Shown here piece by piece: positions 44,240-52,520 of a DNA stretch of 64,000 nucleotides. How positions within the stretch are numbered: the first letter of the stretch is position 1; each line of letters opens with the position of its first letter. This DNA comes from Caballeronia sp. SEWSISQ10-4 2 (GTDB lineage Bacteria; Pseudomonadota; Gammaproteobacteria; Burkholderiales; Burkholderiaceae): positions 1 through 64,000 of the forward strand of contig NZ_JALPRJ010000038.1 in NCBI RefSeq assembly GCF_030464885.1. Direction: 5' to 3'. The translations under genes were made by a program, and so were the position numbers. Below the pieces are notes generated by a model that was not told the origin of the DNA, did not search any database, and was given only the letters and a program-made list of their open reading frames with translations.

Positions 44240-46015
44240 TCAGGCGTGGTGCGCGATGGCCGTCGGCGCGTCTTGCTCGGTTTCGGCGAGCGGCTCGAAT
44301 TCATTGACTGCATCGATCTCCGCGCCCATCGCGATATTGGTCACACGCTCGAGGATCACTTCGACGATGATCGGCACGCCGAATTCCGCGAGCATTCCCT
44401 GCGCCTTGCGAAGGGCGGGGGCGAGGTCTTCCGGATTGAAGACGCGCACTGCCTTGCAGCCGAGTCCTTCGGCCACCGCGACGTGATCGACGCCATAACC
44501 GTTCAGATCGGGTGCGTTGATGTTCTCGAAGGCGAGCTGGACGCAATAATCCATGTCGAAGCCGCGTTGTGCCTGACGGATCAGGCCGAGGTACGAGTTG
44601 TTCACCACCACATGGATGTACGGCAACTGGAATTGCGCGCCGACAGCAAGCTCTTCGATCATGAACTGGAAGTCGTAGTCGCCGGACAGCGCCACGATTG
44701 GCCGTTGCGGGTCCGCAGCGCGCACGCCGAGCGCAGCCGGAATGGTCCAGCCGAGCGGGCCGGCCTGACCGCAATTGATCCAGTTGCGCGCCTTGTACAC
44801 ATGCAGGAACTGCGCGCCGGCGATCTGTGAAAGACCGATGGTCGAGACGTAGCAGGTATCGCGGCCGAAGACCTTGTTCATCTCTTCGTAGACGCGTTGC
44901 GGTTTCATCGGCACGTTGTCGAAGTGCGTCTTGCGATGCATCGTGCGCTTGCGTTCCTGGCACTCGCCAACCCACGTGCCGCGATCCTTCAGCTTGCCTG
45001 CGGCCTTCCACTCGCGCGCTACCTCGACGAACAATTCGAGCGCGAACTTTGCATCCGAGACAATGCCGAGGTCCGGTCCAAACACGCGGCCGATTTGCGT
45101 CGGTTCAATATCCACGTGCACAAACGTACGGCCCTTCGTATAAACCTCGACGCTGCCCGTATGCCGATTAGCCCAGCGATTGCCGATACCCAGCACGAAG
45201 TCGGACGCGAGCATGGTGGCATTGCCGTATCGATGCGCGGTTTGCAGACCGCACATGCCGGCCATCAGCGGATGGTCATCGGGAATGGCGCCCCAGCTCA
45301 TCAGCGTGGGGATAACCGGTACGTTCATGAGTTCGGCGAATTCGACGAGGAGATCCTCGGCCGCTGCGTTCAGCACGCCCCCGCCGGACACGATCAATGG
45401 CCGGTCGGACGCCGTCAGCATCGTCAACGCCTTTTCGATCTGACCGCGCGTCGCTTTGGGCTTATAGACGGGCAGGGGTTCGTACGTATCGATATCGAAT
45501 TCGATTTCCGCGAGCTGCACGTCGATCGGCAGATCGACCAGCACCGGACCCGGACGGCCCGAGCGCATCAGGTGGAATGCCTGCTGGAACACGCGCGGTA
45601 CGAGCGCCGGTTCACGCACGGTCACTGCCCACTTGGTCACCGGCTTCGCGATCGATTCGATATCGACGGCCTGGAAGTCTTCTTTATAGAGACGCGCACG
45701 CGGCGCCTGACCCGTGATCGCGAGAATCGGGATGGAGTCGGCCTGGGCGGAATACAACCCGGTGATCATGTCCGTTCCCGCCGGTCCCGATGTACCGATG
45801 CACACGCCGATATTGCCCGGCGCTGCCCGCGTATATCCTTCGGCCATGTGCGACGCGCCTTCCACATGGCGCGCCAGCACGTGGCCGATGCTGCCGGCGC
45901 GTTGCAGGGCGGAGTAGAACGGGTTGATTGCCGCGCCCGGAACGCCGAACGCCATTTCGATCCCTTCTTTTTCCAGCACGAGAACGGCTGCGTCGACTGC
46001 TCGCATTTTTGTCAT
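44240..46015 (-). CDS. gcl: Glyoxylate carboligase
   Basis: The TPP-dependent enzyme condenses two glyoxylates to tartronate semialdehyde with CO2 release. The 591-aa protein has the three-domain TPP fold: MRAVDAAVLVLEKEGIEMAF, then GVPGAAINPFYSALQRAG, TSGPAGTDMITGLYSAQADS, LDIPIDVQ-like FAD segment, and the TPP motif LSGDYDFQFMIEELAVGAQF. The valine in place of the usual activating Glu near residue 51 (typical of Gcl) would need alignment to verify. ATG 46015 has a GGAGAC site. It heads the operon. Confidence 0.96.
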   Translation of the reverse strand: MTKMRAVDAAVLVLEKEGIEMAFGVPGAAINPFYSALQRAGSIGHVLARHVEGASHMAEGYTRAAPGNIGVCIGTSGPAGTDMITGLYSAQADSIPILAITGQAPRARLYKEDFQAVDIESIAKPVTKWAVTVREPALVPRVFQQAFHLMRSGRPGPVLVDLPIDVQLAEIEFDIDTYEPLPVYKPKATRGQIEKALTMLTASDRPLIVSGGGVLNAAAEDLLVEFAELMNVPVIPTLMSWGAIPDDHPLMAGMCGLQTAHRYGNATMLASDFVLGIGNRWANRHTGSVEVYTKGRTFVHVDIEPTQIGRVFGPDLGIVSDAKFALELFVEVAREWKAAGKLKDRGTWVGECQERKRTMHRKTHFDNVPMKPQRVYEEMNKVFGRDTCYVSTIGLSQIAGAQFLHVYKARNWINCGQAGPLGWTIPAALGVRAADPQRPIVALSGDYDFQFMIEELAVGAQFQLPYIHVVVNNSYLGLIRQAQRGFDMDYCVQLAFENINAPDLNGYGVDHVAVAEGLGCKAVRVFNPEDLAPALRKAQGMLAEFGVPIIVEVILERVTNIAMGAEIDAVNEFEPLAETEQDAPTAIAHHA

Positions 46016-46123
46016 CTCTGTCTCCTTCCATTGTGTTCTGCTGCGTTCCGCCACTGCGGGACGTCGTTTAGTGGACTTTATGCGTATGCCGGAGTGTTGA
46101 TAAGATCAGCCATGGTCGTTTTA

Positions 46124-46143
46124 TCCAATACAAAAAGTATGGA
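46124..46143. promoter_or_regulatory. Putative LysR operator between gcl and its regulator
   Basis: TCCAATAC-AAAAA-GTATGGA is a near-perfect palindrome whose ATAC/GTAT core fits the LysR T-N11-A pattern. It lies 15 bases before the regulator's ATG and about 110 bases before the gcl start. Confidence 0.55.
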
Positions 46144-46157
46144 ATGGAGACACTCAA

Positions 46158-47069
46158 ATGGACCGCTTCAGGCAGATTGAGACATTCGTGAAGGTCGCCG
46201 AGGCCGGCAGTCTTGCCGCGGCGGCGCTGGAGGAGGGCGTGTCGCCAGTGATTCTGGGGCGGCGTATCGATGCGCTCGAGAAGCGTCTGGGCGTGAAATT
46301 GATGTACCGTTCGACCCGCCGGCTGGTGGTAAGCGAAGAGGGCGCGGCGTTTCTGGAGCGCTGCCGTGGACTGCTGGCCGACTGGAACCAGGCTGAAGAC
46401 GAACTCGCCGATGGCCAGCGCACCGTCGATGGCCATCTGATCGTGTCCGCGCCCGCAGCGTTCGGACGGATGCACGTGGCGCCCCACGCCCCCGGTTTTC
46501 TCGCCGATAAACCCGCGCTGCAGATGTCGTTCAACCTGAACGACCGCGTAGCCGATTTGATCCGCGAAGGTTACGACCTGTCGATCCGGATCGGCGGCGC
46601 GGTCGACCAGAACTTCGTGGCGGTGAAACTAGCGGAGAACCGCCGCGTGGTCTGCGGCACGCCGGCGTATTTCAAAAAGTACGGCAAGCCGAAATCCCTC
46701 GATGACCTGCCGCGCCACAACTGCCTCGCGTTCAACTTGCAGGGCGGCCAGAACCGCGGCTGGTATTTCCGTCGCAACGGCAAACTCGTGACGGTGCGTG
46801 TCTCCGGCAACCTGGATTGCAACGACGGCGAATTGCTGCACCGGTGGGTGTCGGAAGGGCACGGGCTCGGCTGGCGCTCCACGTGGGAGATCCAGCGGCA
46901 ACTGGCGGCCGGCGAGCTGGAAACCGTCCTGGACGAGTTCGCGCTGCCCGACTACGACATCCTCGCGGTCTATCCGCAGCAGCGCTACGTGCCCGCAAAA
47001 GTGCGCTACTTCATTGATTATTTGAAGAAAATCTATGCGCAGCCGGATTACTGGAGCCGCGAACGGTGA
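46158..47069 (+). CDS. LysR family regulator of the gcl operon
   Basis: The 303-aa protein has an N-terminal winged helix (MDRFRQIETFVKVAEAGSLA, then AAALEEGVSPVILGRRIDAL) and a periplasmic-binding-like effector domain (NLNDRVADLIREGYDLSIRI; CGTPAYFKKYGKPKSLDDLP). It is of the CrgA-like LTTR branch (final SEGHGLGWRSTWEIQRQLAA). Divergent placement from gcl, with a palindrome in between, suggests it regulates gcl-hyi-glxR. Its inducer is unknown. Confidence 0.92.
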   Translation: MDRFRQIETFVKVAEAGSLAAAALEEGVSPVILGRRIDALEKRLGVKLMYRSTRRLVVSEEGAAFLERCRGLLADWNQAEDELADGQRTVDGHLIVSAPAAFGRMHVAPHAPGFLADKPALQMSFNLNDRVADLIREGYDLSIRIGGAVDQNFVAVKLAENRRVVCGTPAYFKKYGKPKSLDDLPRHNCLAFNLQGGQNRGWYFRRNGKLVTVRVSGNLDCNDGELLHRWVSEGHGLGWRSTWEIQRQLAAGELETVLDEFALPDYDILAVYPQQRYVPAKVRYFIDYLKKIYAQPDYWSRER

Positions 47070-47147
47070 CGCTCCGGGGGAACGCAGCTTCACACGGCTA
47101 AGCCCTTGAAAACACAGCGGAAGTAAACCGCGAAATGCGTAAATCAG

Positions 47148-47176
47148 TTGTGCGGCCGACCTGATCTCGCTATAAT
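47148..47176 (+). promoter_or_regulatory. Sigma70-type promoter of the rpsF operon
   Basis: TTGTGC and a perfect TATAAT are separated by 17 bases. Transcription would start near 47183, giving a leader of about 60 bases before rpsF. Confidence 0.85.
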
Positions 47177-47189
47177 CGCTGGCTTCTCT

Positions 47190-47225
47190 CTTGCCGCACC
47201 GGTCCGACGCCCGGGTGGCTTTATA
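47190..47225 (+). ncRNA. Putative S6:S18-binding leader hairpin
   Basis: The rpsF leader folds into a stem-loop (CACCGG with CCGGGTG, loop TCCGACGC carrying CCG). Many bacteria have an S6:S18-binding RNA motif with a conserved CCG in this leader, which allows feedback control of rpsF-rpsR. The assignment is from position and the CCG-bearing fold; it was not checked against a covariance model. Confidence 0.45.
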
Positions 47226-47241
47226 TCCTCAAGGAGTAACA

Positions 47242-47616
47242 ATGCGTCATTACGAAATCGTATTTATCGTGCATCCGGATCAAAGCGAGCAAGTGCCCGC
47301 CATGATCGAACGGTACAAAACCACGATCACGACTCACGGTGGTTCGATCCATCGCATCGAAGACTGGGGCCGCCGTCAGCTGGCTTACATGATCGAGAAA
47401 CTCGCGAAGGCTCACTACGTGTGCATGAACATCGAATGCAGCCAGGAAACGCTCGAAGAACTGGAACACGCGTTCAAGTTCAACGACGCTGTGCTGCGTC
47501 ACCTCATTGTCAAGATGAAGAAGGCCGAAACCGGTCCGTCGCCGATGATGAAGGAAGTGCATCGCGAAGAAGCCAAGAAGGCGGCCAGCCAGCCGTCGAC
47601 TGAAGCGCAGGCTTAA
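47242..47616 (+). CDS. rpsF: 30S ribosomal protein S6
   Basis: The 124-aa protein has the S6 fold markers MRHYEIVFIVHPDQSEQVPA, GGSIHRIEDWGRRQLAYMIE and HYVCMNIECSQETLEELEHA, FNDAVLRHLIVKM. The Lys/Ala-rich C-terminal tail is usual in betaproteobacteria. ATG 47242 follows AAGGAGTAACA. It leads rpsF-priB-rpsR-rplI. Confidence 0.98.
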   Translation: MRHYEIVFIVHPDQSEQVPAMIERYKTTITTHGGSIHRIEDWGRRQLAYMIEKLAKAHYVCMNIECSQETLEELEHAFKFNDAVLRHLIVKMKKAETGPSPMMKEVHREEAKKAASQPSTEAQA

Positions 47617-47654
47617 TAGACAGCCCTTACAGGCGTCAAGCCACCAGGATTTAA

Positions 47655-47954
47655 GTGAACCGGCTGCAACTGACAGCAAGCGTCGTGGAACGCGAACCGG
47701 TGCGGTACACCCCCGCCGGCGTCCCGATCGCAAGTTGCACGTTGCATCACCGTACGGAAGTCGTCGAAGCGGGCATTGCCCGGCAAATCGAACTGACTCT
47801 CCCGGCGGTAGCGGCCGGAGCTGCGAGCGGCAAGCTGGAAGGCATCGCGATGGGCGTTGAAACGCTCTTCACGGGCTTCATGGCCAAGAAAAGCCGCAAC
47901 GCGCGAACCCTGGTGTTTCACATCACAGAATTGCAGGATATTGGAAAGGACTGA
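47655..47954 (+). CDS. priB: Primosomal replication protein N (PriB)
   Basis: PriB is a single-stranded-DNA-binding OB-fold protein that helps PriA restart stalled forks. The 99-aa product has NRLQLTASVVEREPVRYTPA, GVPIASCTLHHRTEVVEAG and GFMAKKSRNARTLVFHITEL. It starts with GTG after AGGATTTAA. The place between rpsF and rpsR is the conserved location; the stop lies 2 bases before rpsR. Confidence 0.95.
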   Translation: MNRLQLTASVVEREPVRYTPAGVPIASCTLHHRTEVVEAGIARQIELTLPAVAAGAASGKLEGIAMGVETLFTGFMAKKSRNARTLVFHITELQDIGKD

Positions 47955-47956
47955 AC

Positions 47957-48232
47957 ATGCCCCGCCCGACTGGTAAGAAATTCGACAAACGTCGTCAGCA
48001 ACAAAACCCGCTCTTCAAGCGCAAGAAGTTCTGCCGTTTCACCGCGGCCAATGTCGAGTACATCGACTACAAGGACACGGAAACGCTGAAGGACTTCGTT
48101 GGTGAGAACGGCAAGATCACGCCGGCTCGTCTGACAGGAACGAAGGCTCACTACCAACGTCAGCTCGATACGGCTATCAAGCGCGCTCGTTTTCTCGCGC
48201 TGCTGCCGTACACCGACCTGCACAAGGCCTAA
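47957..48232 (+). CDS. rpsR: 30S ribosomal protein S18
   Basis: The 91-aa protein shows FKRKKFCRFTAANVEYIDYK, the core LKDFVGENGKITPARLTGTK and AIKRARFLALLPYTDLHK. It binds S6 on the platform of the 30S subunit. The start follows priB at once; the operon order is standard. Confidence 0.98.
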   Translation: MPRPTGKKFDKRRQQQNPLFKRKKFCRFTAANVEYIDYKDTETLKDFVGENGKITPARLTGTKAHYQRQLDTAIKRARFLALLPYTDLHKA

Positions 48233-48260
48233 TCAGACGACGCAATAAGGAAAAAGCCAA

Positions 48261-48716
48261 ATGCAAATCATTCTTTTGGAAAAAGTCGTCAACCTGGGCA
48301 ACCTCGGCGACATCGTGAAGGTCAAGGACGGTTACGCACGTAACTTCCTGATCCCGGGCAAGAAGGCTCGCCGTGCAACGAAAGACGCAATCGCGGAATT
48401 CGAAGTGCGCCGTGCCGATCTGGAAAAGGTTGCGGCTGAAAAGCTGGCAGTCGCTACGGCCCTGGGCGAAAAGCTGAGCGGTGCTACCGTTCAGATCTCG
48501 CAAAAGGCTGGCGTCGACGGTCGTTTGTTCGGTTCGGTGACGAACGCGGACATCGCTGACGCGTTGAAGAAGCAAGGTCTGGCCGAAGTCGAAAAGTCGC
48601 AAGTGCGTCTGGCCGACGGCCCGCTCAAGCTGGTTGGCGATCACGCCGTCCAGATCGCACTGCACACCGACGTGGTTGTTGACGTCACGGTGTCGGTGCT
48701 GGGCGAACACGCTTAA
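48261..48716 (+). CDS. rplI: 50S ribosomal protein L9
   Basis: The 151-aa protein has the N-terminal L9 domain (MQIILLEKVVNLGNLGDIVK, then VKDGYARNFLIPGKKARRAT), a connecting helix, and the C-terminal domain with LFGSVTNADIADALKKQG. It is the last gene of the ribosomal group and is followed by a hairpin at 48777. Confidence 0.98.
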   Translation: MQIILLEKVVNLGNLGDIVKVKDGYARNFLIPGKKARRATKDAIAEFEVRRADLEKVAAEKLAVATALGEKLSGATVQISQKAGVDGRLFGSVTNADIADALKKQGLAEVEKSQVRLADGPLKLVGDHAVQIALHTDVVVDVTVSVLGEHA

Positions 48717-48776
48717 GTATCTAGCCGGCCGGGCTGAGTCCTGCCGCTGATGCAAAAGTAGTGCCGCAGTAAAAGA

Positions 48777-48810
48777 AAGGCGGGAACCGCGAGCGGTTCC
48801 CGCCTTTTTG
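48777..48810 (+). terminator. Terminator of the rpsF-rplI operon
   Basis: AAAGGCGGGAACCGC / GCGGTTCCCGCCTTTTTG hairpin with a short loop and a T-run, 60 bases past the rplI stop. Confidence 0.92.
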
Positions 48811-48858
48811 TTTTTCCGGTCTCGCCGCCGCCCGTCATTTCGCCGATAATTCCTCCCC

Positions 48859-50247
48859 ATGAACGCACCGTCGAAAGATCCCCAACTGGATGCGCTGAAA
48901 GTTCCGCCGCACTCCATCGAAGCCGAGCAGTCCGTCATTGGCGGCCTGCTGCTGGATAACGCCGCATGGGACCGTATTGCGGACGTGATGTCGCACAGCG
49001 ATTTCTATCGCTACGACCATCGGATCATTTATGAGGCGATCGGCAAGCTGATCGCGACCACACGTCCAGCCGACGTGATCACCGTCTACGAGGCGCTGAC
49101 GAACACCGGCAAGGCCGAGGAAGTCGGTGGGCTGGCCTATCTGAACGCGCTGGCGCAGAACACGCCGAGTGCGGCGAACATTCGTCGATACGCGGAAATC
49201 GTACGGGATCGCGCGGTGTTGCGCCGGCTGGTTTCAGTCGCCGATGAAATTTCCGCCGATGCCTTTAATCCGCAAGGCAAGGAAGTGCGCCAGTTGCTGG
49301 ACGAGGCCGAGGCGAAGGTGTTCTCGATCGCGGAAAGCGGCGCGCGCGGGACGCAGGGTTTTCTCGAGATCGGGCCGCTGCTCACGCAGGTCGTCGAGCG
49401 TATTGACACGCTTTATCACACCGCCAATCCGAGCGACGTGACCGGCACGCCGACAGGTTTTGTCGATCTCGACCGGATGACGTCGGGCATGCACGGCGGC
49501 GAATTGATCATCGTGGCCGGCCGGCCATCGATGGGTAAAACCGCGTTTTCGATGAATATCGGTGAGTACGTGGCTGTGGAATATGGCCTGCCGGTGGCTG
49601 TGTTTTCCATGGAAATGCCGGGCACGCAGCTCACTATGCGTATGTTGGGCTCGGTCGGCCGTCTGGACCAGCACAGAATGCGTACCGGCCGTCTCACCGA
49701 CGAAGACTGGCCGAAGCTCACGCACGCGGTGCAGAAAATGAGCGAGGCGCAAATTTTTATCGATGAAACCGGTGGGCTGAACACGATGGAATTGCGCTCG
49801 CGCTCGCGTCGTCTGGCCAGGCAATGCGGGAAGCTGGGCCTGATCATCGTGGATTATTTGCAGCTCATGTCCGGCTCCGGTTCGGCCGGTGAAAACCGCG
49901 CGACGGAAATTTCGGAAATCTCGCGTTCGCTCAAAAGTCTCGCCAAGGAACTTGATGTTCCCGTGATGGCGCTTTCGCAGTTGAATCGCGGGTTGGAGCA
50001 GCGTCCGAACAAACGTCCGATCATGTCCGACTTGCGGGAATCCGGCGCTATCGAACAGGACGCGGACGTGATTCTTTTCATTTATCGCGATGAGGTTTAC
50101 AACCCCGATACCCAGGATAAGGGCACGGCGGAGATCATCATCGGTAAGCAGCGCAACGGTCCAATTGGTCCTGTTCGGCTCACGTTCCAAGGGCAATACA
50201 CGAAGTTCGAGAATTTTGCCGGGGCACAGAATTTCTACGGCGACTAG
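48859..50247 (+). CDS. dnaB: Replicative DNA helicase DnaB
   Basis: The hexameric helicase unwinds DNA ahead of the replisome. The 462-aa protein has the N-terminal DnaB domain (VPPHSIEAEQSVIGGLLLDN), Walker A GRPSMGKTAF at about 221-230, FSMEMPGTQLTMRMLGSVG, Walker B LGLIIVDYLQLM, and the loop NRGLEQRPNKRPIMSDLRES with the arginine finger-like Arg later. No intein is present. The start ATG 48859 has a weak ribosome binding site, as is common for dnaB. Confidence 0.98.
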   Translation: MNAPSKDPQLDALKVPPHSIEAEQSVIGGLLLDNAAWDRIADVMSHSDFYRYDHRIIYEAIGKLIATTRPADVITVYEALTNTGKAEEVGGLAYLNALAQNTPSAANIRRYAEIVRDRAVLRRLVSVADEISADAFNPQGKEVRQLLDEAEAKVFSIAESGARGTQGFLEIGPLLTQVVERIDTLYHTANPSDVTGTPTGFVDLDRMTSGMHGGELIIVAGRPSMGKTAFSMNIGEYVAVEYGLPVAVFSMEMPGTQLTMRMLGSVGRLDQHRMRTGRLTDEDWPKLTHAVQKMSEAQIFIDETGGLNTMELRSRSRRLARQCGKLGLIIVDYLQLMSGSGSAGENRATEISEISRSLKSLAKELDVPVMALSQLNRGLEQRPNKRPIMSDLRESGAIEQDADVILFIYRDEVYNPDTQDKGTAEIIIGKQRNGPIGPVRLTFQGQYTKFENFAGAQNFYGD

Positions 50248-50366
50248 GGAATTGATACGCCGCACGCACTCGATTTGACGCCCGTCAGGGTGCGGCGGCG
50301 GTCCCGCGAAGGTACAATGTGGCACTTTTATGTCAGCGCCATTTTGAGCCGCCTTCCGGGATTTTC

Positions 50367-50543
50367 ATGTTCGGAGCCGGTCCCGAGCATGTGTACGAAC
50401 GCGTCGATTGCGGCGCTAAGGCTTCGATCCTGCTGGCTCGCATTGAATCGCTGGAAAAGAGCCGCGCCGTGTTGCTGGCCGCAGCAATCGAGCGGGCGGG
50501 GAAAGCAACTCCCGACGATGACGACGAACCGCCGGGTTATTAG
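50367..50543 (+). CDS. Small hypothetical protein, 58 aa
   Basis: The frame MFGAGPEHVYERVDCGAKAS followed by a helix (ILLARIESLEKSRAVLLAAA) and an acidic Asp/Glu tail looks like a real small protein of the kind common in Burkholderiaceae. The frame is open to a GTG at 50319. No function is known to me. It lies 120 bases after dnaB. Confidence 0.45.
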   Translation: MFGAGPEHVYERVDCGAKASILLARIESLEKSRAVLLAAAIERAGKATPDDDDEPPGY

Positions 50544-50625
50544 CGTTGTCGGCCCAAAGGGTAAGCCGATCCTGTAACACTGTGCCCGCCGATGATTTCT
50601 TCACGAGCGGGCCGCGTGTTTCGAA

Positions 50626-50901
50626 TCAGATTCGATGTGTCTTGATCCAGTCGCGCAAAGCGTCATTCATGCGGGTTTGCCAGCCGTCACCGCTTGCTTT
50701 GAACCGCTCGACTACATCATGGTCATATCGGATCGTCACGGACACTTTTGGCTTGGCAACTTTCGGGCGACCGCCGCGCCGCTTCATTTGCGCGAACTGT
50801 TCATCGGTTGGCACGAACGTATCTGGGTCGGCGTCAATGCCTCGCTGGATCACGGCATCTTCGTCCGGTGTTGGCATGTGAAGCTTAGGTTTGCTCGACA
50901 T
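50626..50901 (-). CDS. brnA: BrnA-type antitoxin (DUF4415)
   Basis: The 91-aa protein has a C-terminal ribbon-helix-helix DNA-binding part (KVSVTIRYDHDVVERFKASG, then DGWQTRMNDALRDWIKTHR) and an N-terminal toxin-binding part (DADPDTFVPTDEQFAQMKR). BrnA binds BrnT and represses the operon. The ATG at 50901 was chosen because the upstream frame is the out-of-phase brnT region. It overlaps the brnT 3' end by 17 bases, so translation is coupled. Confidence 0.92.
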   Translation of the reverse strand: MSSKPKLHMPTPDEDAVIQRGIDADPDTFVPTDEQFAQMKRRGGRPKVAKPKVSVTIRYDHDVVERFKASGDGWQTRMNDALRDWIKTHRI

Positions 50902-51154
50902 AGCGTTTAACCTCTCTCGAATTCGCCCGTCTAAGGCTGATGACGCGGAACGCTTCTCCGCGCTGCGTGAACAGCACGCAATACAGGTGCCCATCGATCG
51001 GCGCGTAACCAATCTCGCGAAGCTCGCCATAGTCCCGGCGATCATCCGGCGCGCACCACACAGCGGACCAATCTATTTTTGCGGCGAGCACGAGCGATAC
51101 GCCATGTTTGCGCTCGTTCGCCTCGCTTTTGTTTTGGTCATATTCGATGCGCAT
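50885..51154 (-). CDS. brnT: BrnT-type ribonuclease toxin
   Basis: The 89-aa protein matches BrnT, a RelE-like RNase: MRIEYDQNKSEANERKHGVS (the EYDxxKxxxNxxKHG family start), FTQRGEAFRVISLRRANSRE and KRYVEQ. It is the first gene of the pair, as is usual for BrnTA. The frame looks intact. A perfect inverted repeat lies just upstream. Confidence 0.93.
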   Translation of the reverse strand: MRIEYDQNKSEANERKHGVSLVLAAKIDWSAVWCAPDDRRDYGELREIGYAPIDGHLYCVLFTQRGEAFRVISLRRANSREVKRYVEQT

Positions 51155-51169
51155 GCGGTTATTGTAGTT

Positions 51170-51200
51170 ACAAAAACAATGCTAGACCAGATGTTTTTGT
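51170..51200. promoter_or_regulatory. Inverted repeat upstream of brnT, probable BrnA operator
   Basis: ACAAAAACA (51170-51178) and TGTTTTTGT (51192-51200) form a perfect 9-bp inverted repeat with a 13-base spacer, 16 to 46 bases before the brnT start. Each arm has an adjacent TGTAGTTAC or GTAGTTACG, so a short direct repeat is superimposed. Confidence 0.6.
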
Positions 51201-51864
51201 AGTTACGCTTTGAGCGCCTTGTTGGAATCGAGGGTTGGCCCTGCGCGGTGAACGAAATCGAACGATAAGGGAAGTTTCGAAATAACCCATGATGCGCGCA
51301 AGCGGTTGCGGAGGCGGGATTTGGAATTACCCCATGACGCGCGCGCACGCGAGGGAAGGTCGGAATCTCAGATCGCTGCTTGGGCCTGCATAGCAGGTAG
51401 TTCGGTTATTCAGTGCGCGCCCTGTGGGAACGACGCTACGGACGATTGCGGGACAAGGATGGTCGTTTGATATATCCGGCCCCCACGAACCGTTGTGTTC
51501 ATGAACGGGATTCCTTCACTCACGTTACCCCCGAATGTGTAGCCGTCTTGTAAGCATTAAATAATATCTTACGGGATCTTCGTTGGTTCGCGTAACCCGC
51601 CGCGCTCCTCGCGTATCAAGCGAGTTACGGAACGGTATCGAGCCCGGAGGAGGCAAAAACCGAGCGATGGCTCCGGTACATGCGTAGACCATGCGCGCCT
51701 GTGATCGAGAACTATCCGATAGAATCACTAGTTGTCACGAAATCGTCACGGTGAATTGTTGCAAGTCGATTTTTCGTATAAATTTCGTATCGATCAATTA
51801 TGGTTTTGCGAGAATTATTGTAACTGGTTGATTTTAATTAAAAAAATAGAATTTCGGAGCTTTA
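51201..51864. other. Non-coding region between brnTA and DUF47-pit
   Basis: This 660-base stretch has no convincing gene. It holds two imperfect direct repeats of about 30 bases at 51275-51304 and 51320-51350 (shared core CCCATGA[t/c]GCGCGC). The part from 51730 to 51864 is markedly AT-rich and contains the phosphate-gene promoter region. Confidence 0.5.
51732..51749 (+). promoter_or_regulatory. Pho-box-like site upstream of DUF47-pit
   Basis: TTGTCAC-GAAA-TCGTCAC has the 7-4-7 direct-repeat layout of a PhoB site (consensus CTGTCAT-N4-CTGTCAT). It lies 115 bases before the DUF47 ATG. A TATAAA at 51776 could be the -10, although the distance is longer than usual. Confidence 0.45.
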
Positions 51865-52491
51865 ATGTTCGGTCGCTTCATGCCCACCGAGGGCAAATTT
51901 TTCGAAATCTTCAATGCGCACGCAAAGTGCATCGTCGACGCAAGTCACGAACTCGAACTGCTGATCGACAACATGGACCAGATGGAGGTCCACAAGCAGA
52001 ACGTCCAGACCAACGAAAAACGTGCTGACAAGCTCACGCACGAAACCATCGATCTGTTGCACAAGACCTTCATCACGCCGCTTGATCGCGACGAAATCCA
52101 CAAGCTCATCACGACGATGGATGACATCCTCGACCTGATGGAAGATGTCGCCACCGCCATTTCGCTGTACGACGTACGTGAATCGACGGCGGAAATGAGC
52201 CAGCTCGCGCACATTTGTACCGCCACCGCCGAGCGCGTGCAGCATGCCGTCAAGCTACTCGCTGACATGAAACGCGCCAGCGAAATCCTCAAGATCTGCG
52301 AAGAGATCGACCGCCTGGAATCGGATGCGGACCGGGTCTTGCGCTCGGCCATGTCCAAACTCTTTCGCGAAGAGGACAACGTCAAGACGCTGATCAAGCT
52401 GAAGGCAATCTACGAACTGCTCGAGACGATCACCGACAAATGCGAGGATGTCGCGAACATCATCGAAGGCATCGTGCTGGAAAACGCCTGA
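51865..52491 (+). CDS. DUF47 family phosphate transport accessory protein
   Basis: The 208-aa protein is a PhoU-like helical bundle of the DUF47 family, which is almost always encoded next to Pit-type phosphate transporters and thought to regulate them. Visible parts: MFGRFMPTEGKFFEIFNAHA, RADKLTHETIDLLHKTFITP, LDRDEIHKLITTMDDILDL and DADRVLRSAMSKLFREED. The conserved Asp/Glu-rich helices match. It is 29 bases upstream of pit in the same operon. Confidence 0.93.
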   Translation: MFGRFMPTEGKFFEIFNAHAKCIVDASHELELLIDNMDQMEVHKQNVQTNEKRADKLTHETIDLLHKTFITPLDRDEIHKLITTMDDILDLMEDVATAISLYDVRESTAEMSQLAHICTATAERVQHAVKLLADMKRASEILKICEEIDRLESDADRVLRSAMSKLFREEDNVKTLIKLKAIYELLETITDKCEDVANIIEGIVLENA

Positions 52492-52520
52492 TTTCAGCCG
52501 CGCCACTTACTCGATAAACG

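Noticed and set aside
51525..51728. 67-codon minus-strand frame in the empty region beside brnTA
   Set aside because: Unusual composition, no ribosome binding site and no family; it is more likely chance.
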